Shown piece after piece: positions 26,676 to 36,119 of a DNA stretch of 64,000 nucleotides (position 1 is the first letter of the stretch; each line of letters opens with the position of its first letter). Location: positions 1 to 64,000 of the forward strand of contig CAYONC010000008.1 in assembly GCA_964405265.1 (NCBI GenBank), read 5' to 3'. A program made the position numbers and the translations under genes. This stretch comes from Eshraghiella sp964405265 (lineage in GTDB: Bacteria > Bacillota > Clostridia > Lachnospirales > Lachnospiraceae). Under the pieces are notes generated by a model that had not been told where the DNA came from, did not search any database, and saw only the letters and a list, made by a program, of their open reading frames with translations.

Positions 26676-26942
26676 ATGCAGATTACGGATATCAGAATCA
26701 GAAAAATAACAAAAGAAGGCAAGCTGAAGGCTGTTGCGTCCATTACCATTGATGATGAATTTGTTGTTCATGACATTAAGGTAATAGAGGGTGACAAGGG
26801 AATGTTCATTGCCATGCCGAGTAAAAAATCAACAGACGGGGAATATCGTGATATTGCCCATCCGATTAATTCTTCAACAAGGGAAGCCATTCAGGGCAGA
26901 ATACTTGAAGCATATGAAAATGCATCAGGTGAAGAATTTTGA
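26676..26942 (+). CDS. spoVG: SpoVG, RNA/DNA-binding regulator
   Basis: 88 residues; begins MQITDIRIRKI at 26676 with GGGAGG 7 bases upstream. The core MFIAMPSKKSTDGEYRDIAHPI is characteristic of SpoVG, a small site-specific nucleic-acid-binding regulator linked to sporulation septum, capsule and virulence genes in Firmicutes. Quoted landmarks: residues near 43-60, MPSKK and DIAHPIN. A terminator follows. Confidence 0.95.
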   Translation: MQITDIRIRKITKEGKLKAVASITIDDEFVVHDIKVIEGDKGMFIAMPSKKSTDGEYRDIAHPINSSTREAIQGRILEAYENASGEEF

Positions 26943-26975
26943 TAAAACAGAATAACTTATGGGTGTTATGAAATT

Positions 26976-27019
26976 AAAAGAATCTCATGCCGGGACAGCC
27001 GGCGGTGAGATTCTTTTTT
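26976..27019 (+). terminator. Rho-independent terminator after spoVG
   Basis: AAAAGAATCTCA (26976-26987) pairs perfectly with TGAGATTCTTTT (27106 in no other copy; here 27006-27017), with an inner GCCGG/CCGGC pairing, followed by T bases. Confidence 0.9.
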
Positions 27020-27038
27020 CATTATGGAAGAGTTAATA

Positions 27039-27068
27039 TTGTAAAAAAAAAAAAAAATGTGTTATAAT
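27039..27068 (+). promoter_or_regulatory. galE promoter with a poly(A) spacer
   Basis: TTGTAA (27039-27044), 18-base spacer, then extended -10 TGTTATAAT (TATAAT at 27063-27068). The spacer is dominated by a run of 15 A. The start point should lie near 27075, about 25 bases before the galE ATG. Confidence 0.6.
27043..27057 (+). repeat. Homopolymer A15 inside the galE promoter
   Basis: Fifteen consecutive A between the -35 and -10 hexamers. A run of this length is prone to slippage and would change the spacer length directly. Confidence 0.9.
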
Positions 27069-27099
27069 CATCATAAATTTTGGGACAGGAGGAATGCAC

Positions 27100-28092
27100 A
27101 TGACTTATATTGTTACGGGCGGAGCCGGATATATCGGTTCGCATACGGTACGTGCCCTTATTGAAAAAGGCGAAGACGTAGCCGTGATTGACAGTCTTGA
27201 AACGGGACATGCGGCAGCGGTTCATCCGAAAGCAAGGTTCTATAAGGGCGATATCAGGGACAGAAAATTTCTTGATGAAGTATTTGAGAAGGAACGGGCA
27301 GACGTGATAATTCATTTTGCCGCTTTTTCCCTTGTGGGTGAGAGTATGAGCGACCCTCTTAAGTATTACGATAACAATGTGAACGGAACGAGAACGCTGC
27401 TTCAGGCAATGGCGGCACATGATATTAAGAAAATAGTATTTTCCTCTACGGCTGCAGTTTACGGTGAGCCTGACAGTATTCCGATTGTCGAGAATGACAA
27501 AACGGAGCCAACCAATACATACGGAGAAACCAAGCTGTCCATGGAAAAAATGTTCAAATGGACAGACCGTGCCCACGGAATAAAGTATGTCTCACTCAGG
27601 TATTTTAATGCGTGCGGAGCACATGAAAGCGGTGAAATCGGAGAAGCACACATAACGGAAACCCATCTGATTCCGCTCGTTCTCATGGTACCGTTAGGTT
27701 TAAGGGATAAGATCAGCATTTACGGGGATGACTATCCGACAGAGGACGGAACCTGCATCAGGGATTACATTCATGTAACGGATCTTGCACAGGCACATAT
27801 ACTTGCGGCAGATTACCTTATTAAGGGAAATGAAAGCAATGTGTTTAATCTTGGTAACGGCGTGGGATTTTCAGTAAAAGAAGTAATAGAAACGGCGGAA
27901 AAAGTTACCGGACAGAAGATTCCTTCCGTACAGGCAGGAAGGAGAAGCGGAGACCCGGCAAGGCTCATCGCATCAAGCAGCCGGGCAAAGGATATATTGG
28001 GATGGAAACCGGAATATACACGGTTAGAGGATATTATTTCATCCGCATGGAAATGGCACAGTACTCACAAAAAAGGATATGATGAGCAATGA
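27100..28092 (+). CDS. galE: UDP-glucose 4-epimerase
   Basis: Interconverts UDP-glucose and UDP-galactose, feeding the Leloir pathway and surface polysaccharide. 330 residues. The start at 27100 is preferred over ATG 27094 because AGGAGG ends only one base before 27094 but 7 bases before 27100. NAD-binding TGGAGYIGS is at the N terminus; the catalytic pair is FSSTAAVYG (Ser/Thr) and TYGETKLSMEK (Tyr and Lys); FNACGA and YGDDYPT(E)DGTCIRDYIHV are further GalE landmarks. ATGA overlap with the next gene. Confidence 0.95.
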   Translation: MTYIVTGGAGYIGSHTVRALIEKGEDVAVIDSLETGHAAAVHPKARFYKGDIRDRKFLDEVFEKERADVIIHFAAFSLVGESMSDPLKYYDNNVNGTRTLLQAMAAHDIKKIVFSSTAAVYGEPDSIPIVENDKTEPTNTYGETKLSMEKMFKWTDRAHGIKYVSLRYFNACGAHESGEIGEAHITETHLIPLVLMVPLGLRDKISIYGDDYPTEDGTCIRDYIHVTDLAQAHILAADYLIKGNESNVFNLGNGVGFSVKEVIETAEKVTGQKIPSVQAGRRSGDPARLIASSSRAKDILGWKPEYTRLEDIISSAWKWHSTHKKGYDEQ

Positions 28093-29033
28093 GCAGCCTG
28101 ATTTTCAGCCTTGAAGCAACGGTTCCCATATTCCTGGTAATTATTCTGGGATATATATTGATGCGCACCGGTTTTTTTACGCCGGAGTTTACAAGGGTAG
28201 CAGATAAGTATGTGTTCAGGATTGCACTGCCTGTACTGCTGTTTAAGCAGATTGCAACATCCGATATTTACAGTGAATTTCAGCTGAAGTTTGTGTTGTA
28301 CTGTATGCTTGCGACAACTGCTGTGTTTGTACTGACATGGATATATGCACGTTTTGCAATAAAAGACCGGGATATGAGGGGAGCGTTTGTACAGGCAAGT
28401 TCAAGGGGAAGCACAGCTATTTTAGGCATAGCATTTATAGAGAACATATACGGAAGCTCAGGAATGGGACCGCTTATGCTTGCATCTGCGGTTCCGCTGT
28501 ATAATATATATTCCGTAATTGTACTGACATTTGGTTCCAAGGAACATATATCGGGAAAGGGAGCAATAAAAAAAGCACTTGTCAATGTTGCGAAAAATCC
28601 TATTATTATCGGAATACTTGCAGGTCTTGTATTTGTGCTGACCGGTATAAAAATTCCGACTGTTCCGCTTAAAGCGATAACAAATATTGCACAGACGGCA
28701 ACTCCCGTGGCACTGCTTGTCGTTGGAGCCGGTTTTGAAGGAAAGCAGGCACTTGCAAAAATCAAACCGACCTGTGTGGCAACCCTGTTTAAGCTTGTAC
28801 TTCTTCCCATGATATTTCTTCCTGTGGCAGTAGCAATGGGATTCAGGAATGAAGCACTTGTAGCCATTATAATAATGCTTGCTTCACCGACTACCGTTAC
28901 CAGCTATATCATGGCAAAGAACATGGGAAATGATGAGGTGCTGAGCCTCAGCGTAATAGTGCTGTCCACGTTTTTATCACCACTTACCCTGACAGGCTGG
29001 ATATTTGCGGCAAAATATATGGCATTCATATAG
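28089..29033 (+). CDS. AEC family permease
   Basis: 314 residues with about ten hydrophobic helices and no periplasmic domain, in the pattern of the auxin efflux carrier (AEC/BART) family. Landmarks: GYILMRTGFF near the N terminus, FRIALPVLLF, LASAVPLYNIYSV, and the closing helices with ASPTTVTSYIMAKNMG. In anaerobic Firmicutes these proteins are mostly transporters of malate or related organic acids; the substrate here cannot be read from sequence. It is translationally coupled to galE (ATGA), but no functional link is obvious. Confidence 0.8.
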   Translation: MSSLIFSLEATVPIFLVIILGYILMRTGFFTPEFTRVADKYVFRIALPVLLFKQIATSDIYSEFQLKFVLYCMLATTAVFVLTWIYARFAIKDRDMRGAFVQASSRGSTAILGIAFIENIYGSSGMGPLMLASAVPLYNIYSVIVLTFGSKEHISGKGAIKKALVNVAKNPIIIGILAGLVFVLTGIKIPTVPLKAITNIAQTATPVALLVVGAGFEGKQALAKIKPTCVATLFKLVLLPMIFLPVAVAMGFRNEALVAIIIMLASPTTVTSYIMAKNMGNDEVLSLSVIVLSTFLSPLTLTGWIFAAKYMAFI

Positions 29034-29038
29034 AAGAA

Positions 29039-29070
29039 AAAACCGTGTGCCCGAGGACACACGGTTTTAA
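29039..29070. terminator. Bidirectional terminator between the AEC permease and mscL
   Basis: AAAACCGTGTG (29039-29049) and CACACGGTTTT (29058-29068) form a perfect 11-base stem between convergent genes, with A and T tracts at the two ends. Confidence 0.85.
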
Positions 29071-29078
29071 AATTATTT

Positions 29079-29501
29079 TTATTTATCAAGTTCAGATGTG
29101 CAATGAGGACATCTTGTTGCATCAATGGATATTTCGGAACGGCAGAAGGGACATATCTTCGTTGTCGGAGCAGCCGGAGCTTCCGGTTCATCCTTTTTCT
29201 TACCTAATTCCCTTAATGAATTGATTCCCTTTACAAGAATGAATAATACTACTGCAGTAAGCAGGAAAGTAATTATGTTCTGTAAAAAGCTTCCGTACTG
29301 TATCTGTGCACCATTGATATTCCATACAAGCTGTGTCATGTCGGCTTTGCCTGTAATTATGGTAATAAGAGGGGAGAAAATATCGCCCACAAGGGAATTA
29401 ACAATGGCTGTGAAGGCACTTCCTATGATAAGACCTACCGCCATATCAAAAATATTGCCTCTTGAGATAAATTCTTTAAATTCTTTTGCTATTTTTTTCA
29501 T
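29079..29501 (-). CDS. mscL: Large-conductance mechanosensitive channel with C-terminal zinc ribbon
   Basis: Pressure-relief channel in the inner membrane. 140 residues: N-terminal amphipathic helix FKEFISRGN, TM1 DMAVGLIIGSAFTAIVNSLV (pore lining), and TM2 around 72-92. The usual C-terminal helical bundle is replaced, after a Pro/Ala-rich linker, by a four-Cys ribbon CPFC...CPHC (Cys117, 120, 131, 134). RBS AAGGAGA. Its ATG overlaps the corC-type gene's TGA by four bases, so the two are coupled. Confidence 0.92.
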   Translation of the reverse strand: MKKIAKEFKEFISRGNIFDMAVGLIIGSAFTAIVNSLVGDIFSPLITIITGKADMTQLVWNINGAQIQYGSFLQNIITFLLTAVVLFILVKGINSLRELGKKKDEPEAPAAPTTKICPFCRSEISIDATRCPHCTSELDK

Positions 29502-30784
29502 GTTGTCGTCTCCTTATCTTCTTCGGGAAGTATGTATGCATGAACCCTGGTAATCCTGTTTTTATCACACTCATCCACGACAAACCGCATATTATCAAAA
29601 ATAACTTCATCCTTAAGCTGAGGAAGTCTCTCAAGCAGGTTAATGATAAGACCGCTTATGGAATCAAAGTCAGCATCATGCGAAGGAAGAAGAGCCTTTT
29701 TGTTAAAAAATCCGGCAAGGTCATTGAGACGTGCGGTTCCGGCAAGAACATATTCGTCATCGGAAATTTTGATAATGTCATCAACCTCGTCGTCATCATA
29801 TTCATCACGTATTTCACCGACAATTTCTTCGAGCAGGTCCTCAAGGGTAATCATACCGACCGTGGAACCGTATTCATCAACAACAATGGTAAAGTTGTTG
29901 GATGTCTTCCTAAGCTCTTCCATTAACTCTGAAATCGGCTTAAATTCATAAGTAAAATAAGGCTTACGCAATATGCTTTTCACGGAGAATGAAGCGGCAT
30001 CATCACATAAAAGCAAATCCTTAACATTGATGATACCAACCACGTTATCAACTGATTCCTCGTAAACAGGAAGTCTTGTATACTTATCTTCCTTAAATAC
30101 GCGGACTATTTCATCATAGCTGCTGTCAATGGAAATACATGACATGTCTATGCGGGGTATCATTACGTCCTTAGCCTGTGAATCGCCGAAATCAAACACA
30201 TTCTTAATCATTTCACGTTCGGAGCTTTCTATGACTCCCTCCTCGTGACTGACATCAACAATGGTACGAAGCTCATCCTCAGTAATGGATGCCTTCTTTT
30301 TCTTCGGATTAAAACCAAACAGAAACAGAACGCCGTTAGAGAGCTTGTTAATGATGAAAATCACCGGAGTGAAGATTATCATTATAAATCTTATAGGTGC
30401 ACTGTAAAGCGGTGCTATCTTATCAGCGTATGCAGTAGCAATAGTCTTAGGGGAAATCTCACCGAAAATAAGTATTATCACGGTCAGCACACCGGTTGTC
30501 ACACTGACAAAAGCATTGTCCCATAGCCTCAGGGTTATGGTGGTGGCAAGCGAAGAAGCGGAAATATTAACGATGTTGTTGCCAATAAGGATGGCACTGA
30601 GCATTTTGGAAGAGTCAGACGTTATCTTTAAGACACGCTGAGCCCTCTTGTTGCCTTCCTCTGCAAGGGAACGCATTTTAATCTGGTTAACGGTTACATA
30701 AGACGTTTCGGCTGATGAAAAAAAAGCCGATAACATAATGAGTACAATTAAAAAAATTAATTGCATGGTGACGCTGGGGTCCAA
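29498..30784 (-). CDS. CorC/HlyC-type CNNM protein with CBS pair
   Basis: Membrane protein of the CNNM/DUF21 family, often Mg2+ or other ion export. About 428 residues. Three or four membrane helices lie in the CNNM domain (about 1-180, with AFFSSAETSYVTVNQ and GNNIVNISAS). A CBS pair follows (about 205-325, VMIPRIDM and YGSTVGMITLEDLLEEIVGEI). A CorC_HlyC domain ends the protein. TTG at 30784 is the likely start (AAAGGAG 9 bases upstream); TTG 30793 touches that RBS. Confidence 0.87.
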   Translation of the reverse strand: MDPSVTMQLIFLIVLIMLSAFFSSAETSYVTVNQIKMRSLAEEGNKRAQRVLKITSDSSKMLSAILIGNNIVNISASSLATTITLRLWDNAFVSVTTGVLTVIILIFGEISPKTIATAYADKIAPLYSAPIRFIMIIFTPVIFIINKLSNGVLFLFGFNPKKKKASITEDELRTIVDVSHEEGVIESSEREMIKNVFDFGDSQAKDVMIPRIDMSCISIDSSYDEIVRVFKEDKYTRLPVYEESVDNVVGIINVKDLLLCDDAASFSVKSILRKPYFTYEFKPISELMEELRKTSNNFTIVVDEYGSTVGMITLEDLLEEIVGEIRDEYDDDEVDDIIKISDDEYVLAGTARLNDLAGFFNKKALLPSHDADFDSISGLIINLLERLPQLKDEVIFDNMRFVVDECDKNRITRVHAYILPEEDKETTT

Positions 30785-30883
30785 TATGTTCAACTCCTTT
30801 ATGATAAAAAATTTTTATAATAATAATATATTAATATGTTGCGGTATGTCAAGAATTAGTGCTATTATGATAAAAGATTTGGC

Positions 30884-30960
30884 AACAGTTCAGCCGGACA
30901 TGAAATAAGCTGTTTGTTATGTATAATCCGACAACTTATGAATGACATGGCTGAACTGTT
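30884..30960 (+). promoter_or_regulatory. Long inverted repeat upstream of pth
   Basis: AACAGTTCAGCC (30884-30895) and GGCTGAACTGTT (30949-30960) are perfect 12-base complements. A second inner stem pairs ATAAGCTGT with ACAACTTAT (one mismatch). The loop holds TATAAT (30922-30927). The right arm ends 9 bases before the GGAGG of pth. It could be a structured leader or an operator around a promoter. Confidence 0.55.
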
Positions 30961-30981
30961 ACAGGATTTGGAGGAAGTACA

Positions 30982-31542
30982 GTGAAGATAATAGCAGGAC
31001 TCGGCAACCCGGAGAAAAAATATGAGATGACAAGACACAATATCGGATTTCGTATAATTGATGCACTTGCAGAACGGTATAACATCAGAATAAGTGAAAA
31101 AAAGCATAACGGACTTATAGGAAAAGGCGTTATTAACGGGGAAAAGGTAATATTGGTTAAACCTCAGACTTACATGAATCTCAGCGGTAACTGCATACGC
31201 CCTGTCTGTGATTATTACAGAACGGAGCCGGAGGACTGCATAATAATTTATGATGATATAAGCCTTGCACCGGGGAAAATCCGTATAAGAAAGAAAGGCA
31301 GTGCAGGAGGACATAACGGCATTAAGAGTATAATTTCCATGTTTGGAAGTGATAATTTTCCGAGACTGAAATTCGGAGTGGGGGATAAGCCGGCAGACAT
31401 GGATCTTGCCGACCATGTACTGGGAAGATTTTCAAAAGAAGATGAAATTATCGTAAGAAGTGAATTGGAAAGAGCCTGCGAAGCGGCAGTATGCATGATA
31501 AGTGAAGGATATGACGCCGCCATGAACAGATATAACGGATAA
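30982..31542 (+). CDS. pth: Peptidyl-tRNA hydrolase
   Basis: Releases peptides from prematurely dropped peptidyl-tRNA in the cytoplasm. 186 residues. GTG start, GGAGG 7 bases upstream. GLGNPEKKYEMTRHNIGF contains the conserved Asn and catalytic His; KPQTYMNLSG, DDISLAPGKIRIR and GSAGGHNGIKSI are all present. It is followed by mfd, the order usual in Firmicutes. Confidence 0.96.
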   Translation: MKIIAGLGNPEKKYEMTRHNIGFRIIDALAERYNIRISEKKHNGLIGKGVINGEKVILVKPQTYMNLSGNCIRPVCDYYRTEPEDCIIIYDDISLAPGKIRIRKKGSAGGHNGIKSIISMFGSDNFPRLKFGVGDKPADMDLADHVLGRFSKEDEIIVRSELERACEAAVCMISEGYDAAMNRYNG

Positions 31543-31558
31543 TGAGGTCAGAGAGAAA

Positions 31559-34500
31559 ATGAACATTCTTGAACAGCCCGTAGAAGAGCTGACATATTAC
31601 AGAGAAATTACGGACGATATAGATAAAATAGGCAGAACACCGGTGGCTTTTGGCTGTATAGACCAGCAGAAGCCATATTTTATCCGTAAAACCACGGAAA
31701 AATATAAAAGCAGACTTATAATATCCAACACGGAAATAAAAGCAAGGGAGCTGTATGAAGCATATAAAGGTATTGATAAAAATACTTTTTATTATCCTGC
31801 CAAGGATTTTATATTTTACAGTGCGGACATACACGGCAATGAGCTTGTAAAGGAACGCCTTGAAGTGATTGCACGCCTCGTTAGGGGCGAAGACATAACC
31901 GTGGTAACAACCATTGACGGATGCATGGATAAGCTGATGCCTCAGGAAGTCTTTAAAAAGCATACATTTACGATTCATACCGGTGATACCGTTAATCTTA
32001 CGGAGCTTGTTGCAGCACTCACGGCCATGGGATATGAGAGAACGGAGCAGGTGGAGCGCGGAGGACAGTTTGCCGTAAGAGGAGGAATAACGGATATATT
32101 TCTCCTGACGGAGGAAAATCCGTGCCGTGTGGAATTCTGGGATACGGAAGTGGATTCCATACGGTATTTTGATGCGGAGAGCCAGCGTTCCGTGGAGAAT
32201 ACCGATGTCATTGAAATATTTCCGGCAGTTGAGCTTATAGCCGAAGACAGCCTCGGAACCGCATTTGCCGCAATAGAGAAGGATACGGCAAAATATGCCT
32301 CATCACTTGAAAAAAAAGGAAAATTTCCTGAAGCCGGAAGACTGAAAAAGAAGCTTGAAGAACTCAGAGAAAGACTTTTTATCCTTGAAGACAGAAGCGG
32401 ACTTGATTCATACATAACTTATTTTTCGGAAAAAACGGTATCGCTGACGGATTATTTTAACCGGGATGATATGGCGGTAATATTGGATGAACCTAACAGA
32501 ATTGCCGAAAAGGTTGAGCTTATAAAAAAAGAATTTAACGAAAGCATGGGACACCGTCTTGAATCCGGACATATAATTCCGGGGCAGGCAGACGTACTTC
32601 ATGGTATAGGAGAGATATATTCAAAAATAGGAATGTGTCATTCACTTGCTGTTGCATCGATAGACTGCCGTCCGGGACAGCTTGAAGTGTCGGGACATTA
32701 CAGCATCAATGTGCGGGGCATGGGTTCATATAACAATTCGTTTGCAACCCTTGTGGAAGACATCAGAAGATGGAAAAAAAACAGATACAGGATAGTTATA
32801 ATATCCTCATCAAGGACAAGGGCGGAAAGGCTCGCTGCAGATTTGAGGGATCATGACATTCCTGCGGTCTGTACGGACAGACAGGACAGGTCACCCGTAC
32901 CGGGAGAGGTGCTGACAGTCTGCGGAAAGCTTGCAAAAGGATATGAATATCCGGATATCCGTTTTGCCGTTGTGGCAGAGGATGACATATTCGGAAACAC
33001 AAGAAAGCATCACAGGAAGAAAAAAAGCTATGACGGAAAAAACATAGCTTCATTTTCGGATCTGTCAGCAGGAGATTATGTAATACATGAAAACCACGGA
33101 CTGGGAATATACAGGGGAATAGAAAAAATAACCGTGGATAAAACGGAGAAGGATTACATAAAAATCGAGTATGCAGGAAACGGTAATCTGTACATTCTTG
33201 CCACACAGCTTGATCTGATACAGAAATATGCGGACAGTGAGACTAAGCCGCCAAAGCTTAACAGTCTCGGAACGGATGCATGGAATAAAACCAAAAGCAG
33301 GGTAAAGTCTGCCGTGAAGGACATAGCGGAGGACCTTGTAAAACTGTATGCGGCAAGACAGCAGAAAAACGGATATATGTATACACCTGATACTCCGTGG
33401 CAGAGGGAATTTGAAGAACTGTTCCCGTATGAAGAAACTTCTGACCAGCTTGCGGCGATAGAGGATACAAAAAAAGACATGGAAAGCCGTATCATAATGG
33501 ACAGACTCATTTGCGGCGACGTAGGCTACGGCAAAACAGAAATTGCACTGAGGGCGGCATTTAAAGCGGTACAGGACAATAAGCAGGTTGTGTACCTGTG
33601 TCCGACCACCATACTCGCAAAGCAGATATATTCGGGTTTCGACATGAGAATGAAAGACTTCGGCGTCAACGTGCGTATGCTTTCAAGATTCTGTACACCG
33701 AAGGAAGCTAAGGAAACCCTTGAAGGACTGAAAAAGGGTCTTGTTGACGTGGTGGTGGGGACACACAAAATTTTATCAAAAAATGTTGAATACAAAGACC
33801 TCGGACTTCTGATAATAGATGAAGAACAGAGATTTGGCGTGACTCACAAGGAAAAAATAAAACAGCTAAGGGAAAACGTGGATGTGCTTACGCTCTCGGC
33901 GACACCGATACCGAGAACGCTGCACATGAGCCTTATCGGTATCAGGGATATGAGCGTACTGACTGAGCCGCCGGTTGACAGGCTTCCGATACAGACCTTC
34001 GTGACGGAATATGATGACGAAATGGTAAGGGAAGCAATTAACAGGGAGCTTGTCAGGGGAGGACAGGTATATTATGTATTCAATAAGGTTCAGGGAATAG
34101 AAGATGCCGCGGCAGGCATAAGCAGACTGGTGCCTGATGCAAATGTTGCCTTTGCACACGGACAGATGCATGAGAGGGAGCTTGAAAAAATAATGACGGA
34201 TTTTATCAACGGGGAAATAGACGTGTTGGTGTCCACAACGATTATAGAAACCGGACTTGATATTCCTAATGTCAATACAATAATCATACACGATTCGGAT
34301 AAATTCGGACTTTCACAGCTATACCAGCTGAGAGGCAGGGTTGGAAGAAGCGGAAGAACGGCGTATGCATTTCTTATGTACAAAAGAGATAAAGTCCTTA
34401 AAGAGGTTGCGGAAAAGAGACTCAGTGCCATAAGGGAATTTACGGACCTCGGCTCGGGATTTAAAATTGCAATGAAAGATCTTGAAATCCGCGGAGCGGG

Positions 34501-35089
34501 GAACATGCTCGGAGCCGAGCAGCACGGACACATGGAAGCGGTCGGATACGACCTCTACTGCAAAATGCTTAATGAAGCCGTTTCAGAGCTTAAAGGCGAG
34601 AGGCAGACGGCGGATTTTGAAACCGTGATAGACGTGGATGCGGATGCATATGTACCTTCATCATATATCAGGAGTGAGAGCCAAAAGCTGAACATATACA
34701 AGAAAATTGCAACCATATCTTCCGAAGAGGAACTGTCGGACATGACGGATGAACTGATAGACAGGTTCGGAGAAATTCCGGGAACAGCCGTGAATCTCAT
34801 GAAGATGGCATACATAAAAAGTGCGGCACATGATTCCTATATAACGGAGATCAAAGGCGACAGAAAAGAAATCCGGATAAAAATGTATCCGGAGGCGGCG
34901 GTTAATCCTGCAGGAATACCGGAGCTGATCGGTAAAATGAAAAACAGAATGAGATTCACGGGAGGAGAAAAACCGTATTTTACATATTTCTTTGGAAAGG
35001 ATGAGGTAAAAAGCACGGATGACTACATTGATTCCATACTGAACATTGTCAGGGAAATATCAGAATTAAGAGAGGATGAGGAAGAATGA
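31559..35089 (+). CDS. mfd: Transcription-repair coupling factor
   Basis: Removes stalled RNA polymerase from lesions and recruits UvrA. 1176 residues, full length. The UvrB-homology region lies at the N terminus (GGQFAVRGGITDIF). The CarD-like RNA polymerase interaction domain is at about 495-560 (DYVIHENHGLGIYRGI). The translocase has Walker A CGDVGYGKTEIA, IIDEEQRFGV, and VSTTIIETGLDIPN. The TRCF C-terminal domain follows RIRG-type motif KDLEIRGAGNMLGAEQHGH. Its stop overlaps the asparaginase start (ATGA). Confidence 0.96.
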   Translation: MNILEQPVEELTYYREITDDIDKIGRTPVAFGCIDQQKPYFIRKTTEKYKSRLIISNTEIKARELYEAYKGIDKNTFYYPAKDFIFYSADIHGNELVKERLEVIARLVRGEDITVVTTIDGCMDKLMPQEVFKKHTFTIHTGDTVNLTELVAALTAMGYERTEQVERGGQFAVRGGITDIFLLTEENPCRVEFWDTEVDSIRYFDAESQRSVENTDVIEIFPAVELIAEDSLGTAFAAIEKDTAKYASSLEKKGKFPEAGRLKKKLEELRERLFILEDRSGLDSYITYFSEKTVSLTDYFNRDDMAVILDEPNRIAEKVELIKKEFNESMGHRLESGHIIPGQADVLHGIGEIYSKIGMCHSLAVASIDCRPGQLEVSGHYSINVRGMGSYNNSFATLVEDIRRWKKNRYRIVIISSSRTRAERLAADLRDHDIPAVCTDRQDRSPVPGEVLTVCGKLAKGYEYPDIRFAVVAEDDIFGNTRKHHRKKKSYDGKNIASFSDLSAGDYVIHENHGLGIYRGIEKITVDKTEKDYIKIEYAGNGNLYILATQLDLIQKYADSETKPPKLNSLGTDAWNKTKSRVKSAVKDIAEDLVKLYAARQQKNGYMYTPDTPWQREFEELFPYEETSDQLAAIEDTKKDMESRIIMDRLICGDVGYGKTEIALRAAFKAVQDNKQVVYLCPTTILAKQIYSGFDMRMKDFGVNVRMLSRFCTPKEAKETLEGLKKGLVDVVVGTHKILSKNVEYKDLGLLIIDEEQRFGVTHKEKIKQLRENVDVLTLSATPIPRTLHMSLIGIRDMSVLTEPPVDRLPIQTFVTEYDDEMVREAINRELVRGGQVYYVFNKVQGIEDAAAGISRLVPDANVAFAHGQMHERELEKIMTDFINGEIDVLVSTTIIETGLDIPNVNTIIIHDSDKFGLSQLYQLRGRVGRSGRTAYAFLMYKRDKVLKEVAEKRLSAIREFTDLGSGFKIAMKDLEIRGAGNMLGAEQHGHMEAVGYDLYCKMLNEAVSELKGERQTADFETVIDVDADAYVPSSYIRSESQKLNIYKKIATISSEEELSDMTDELIDRFGEIPGTAVNLMKMAYIKSAAHDSYITEIKGDRKEIRIKMYPEAAVNPAGIPELIGKMKNRMRFTGGEKPYFTYFFGKDEVKSTDDYIDSILNIVREISELREDEEE

Positions 35090-36015
35090 TAGGAATAGTC
35101 CACACGGGAGGAACGATAGGAAGTACGGCAGGTGACACATATATATCAACGGATTGTAAGAAGCTTGCCGGACTTCTCCAAACATATCATGAAAGGGGCG
35201 GCAGGAAACAGGACTTTGTCATATGCACTCCGTATGAGTTGTTGAGCGAAAATATGAGCTGCAGGGAATATCCCATACTGGCGGATGCCGTAAAATCAAT
35301 GATGGACAGGGGCGCAGAAGGTGTTATAGTAACTCACGGAAGCGATACGATACAGTATTCGGCGGCTTTTTTATCATATGTCCTGGGGGACTCATGTCCG
35401 CCGGTGCTTCTTGTATGCAGTAATTATGTTCTCGAAGACGCAAGAGCCAACGGAGCGGATAATTTTGCCTGTGCCGTTGATTTTATTGAAAAATCATGCG
35501 GGAAGGGTGTATACGTTCCGTACCGCGGGAAGGACGGAGTTACAAGAGTGTTTTATGGCAATTGCATACTGCCCCATGACATATACTCGGATGAACTGAG
35601 GGGTATGAAGGGCATATATTACGGAGATTATGCGGAAGGAAGCTTTGTACCGTCAGGCATGGAGCTTCCGGGTGAGAAAGTAAAATATGACATTCCTGAA
35701 AAGTGCGGCATGACTTCAGACATTCTTGTGATTCATCCGTATCCCGGAATGAAATATCCTTCCCTTAAAGGATACAGGGCAGTGCTGCACTGCAGTTATC
35801 ACAGCGGAACACTGTGCACGGCGGGGGAAGAATTTGAGCACATGACCGAAGAAGCCGGAAAAATGGGAATACCCGTATATCTTACGGGAACGGATGATGA
35901 AAAAGATTACGAAAGTACGGAGGCATTCGAAAAAAAAGGCATAATAAAACTGAAGAATATTGCGGAGCCTGCCGCATATATATTAATATGGCTGGAAATA
36001 AATGTGAATAATTAA
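35086..36015 (+). CDS. L-asparaginase family protein
   Basis: 309 residues, in the N-terminal nucleophile asparaginase family. The first catalytic Thr is in HTGGTIGS. The second motif reads VTHGSDTIQYSA: the Thr normally before Asp in HGTDT is Ser here, a change that some family members share. The middle loop CSNYVLEDARANGADN is typical of type I enzymes, and the C-terminal domain is present. It probably converts asparagine to aspartate in the cytoplasm (no signal peptide). It overlaps mfd by four bases, but no functional link is evident. Confidence 0.8.
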   Translation: MIGIVHTGGTIGSTAGDTYISTDCKKLAGLLQTYHERGGRKQDFVICTPYELLSENMSCREYPILADAVKSMMDRGAEGVIVTHGSDTIQYSAAFLSYVLGDSCPPVLLVCSNYVLEDARANGADNFACAVDFIEKSCGKGVYVPYRGKDGVTRVFYGNCILPHDIYSDELRGMKGIYYGDYAEGSFVPSGMELPGEKVKYDIPEKCGMTSDILVIHPYPGMKYPSLKGYRAVLHCSYHSGTLCTAGEEFEHMTEEAGKMGIPVYLTGTDDEKDYESTEAFEKKGIIKLKNIAEPAAYILIWLEINVNN

Positions 36016-36056
36016 TGAAATTATATAAAAAAATAAATTAATTCACAAAAAAATTA

Positions 36057-36085
36057 TTGATTTTTTACAATGGGTGGTATATAGT
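36057..36085 (+). promoter_or_regulatory. Sigma-A promoter of the sugar-uptake operon
   Basis: TTGATT (36057-36062), 17-base spacer, TATAGT (36080-36085). Predicted start near 36092, upstream of the operator and of the 36179 gene. Confidence 0.65.
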
Positions 36086-36119
36086 AGTAGATACCGACAG
36101 GTAATTTTTTTCATATTTA

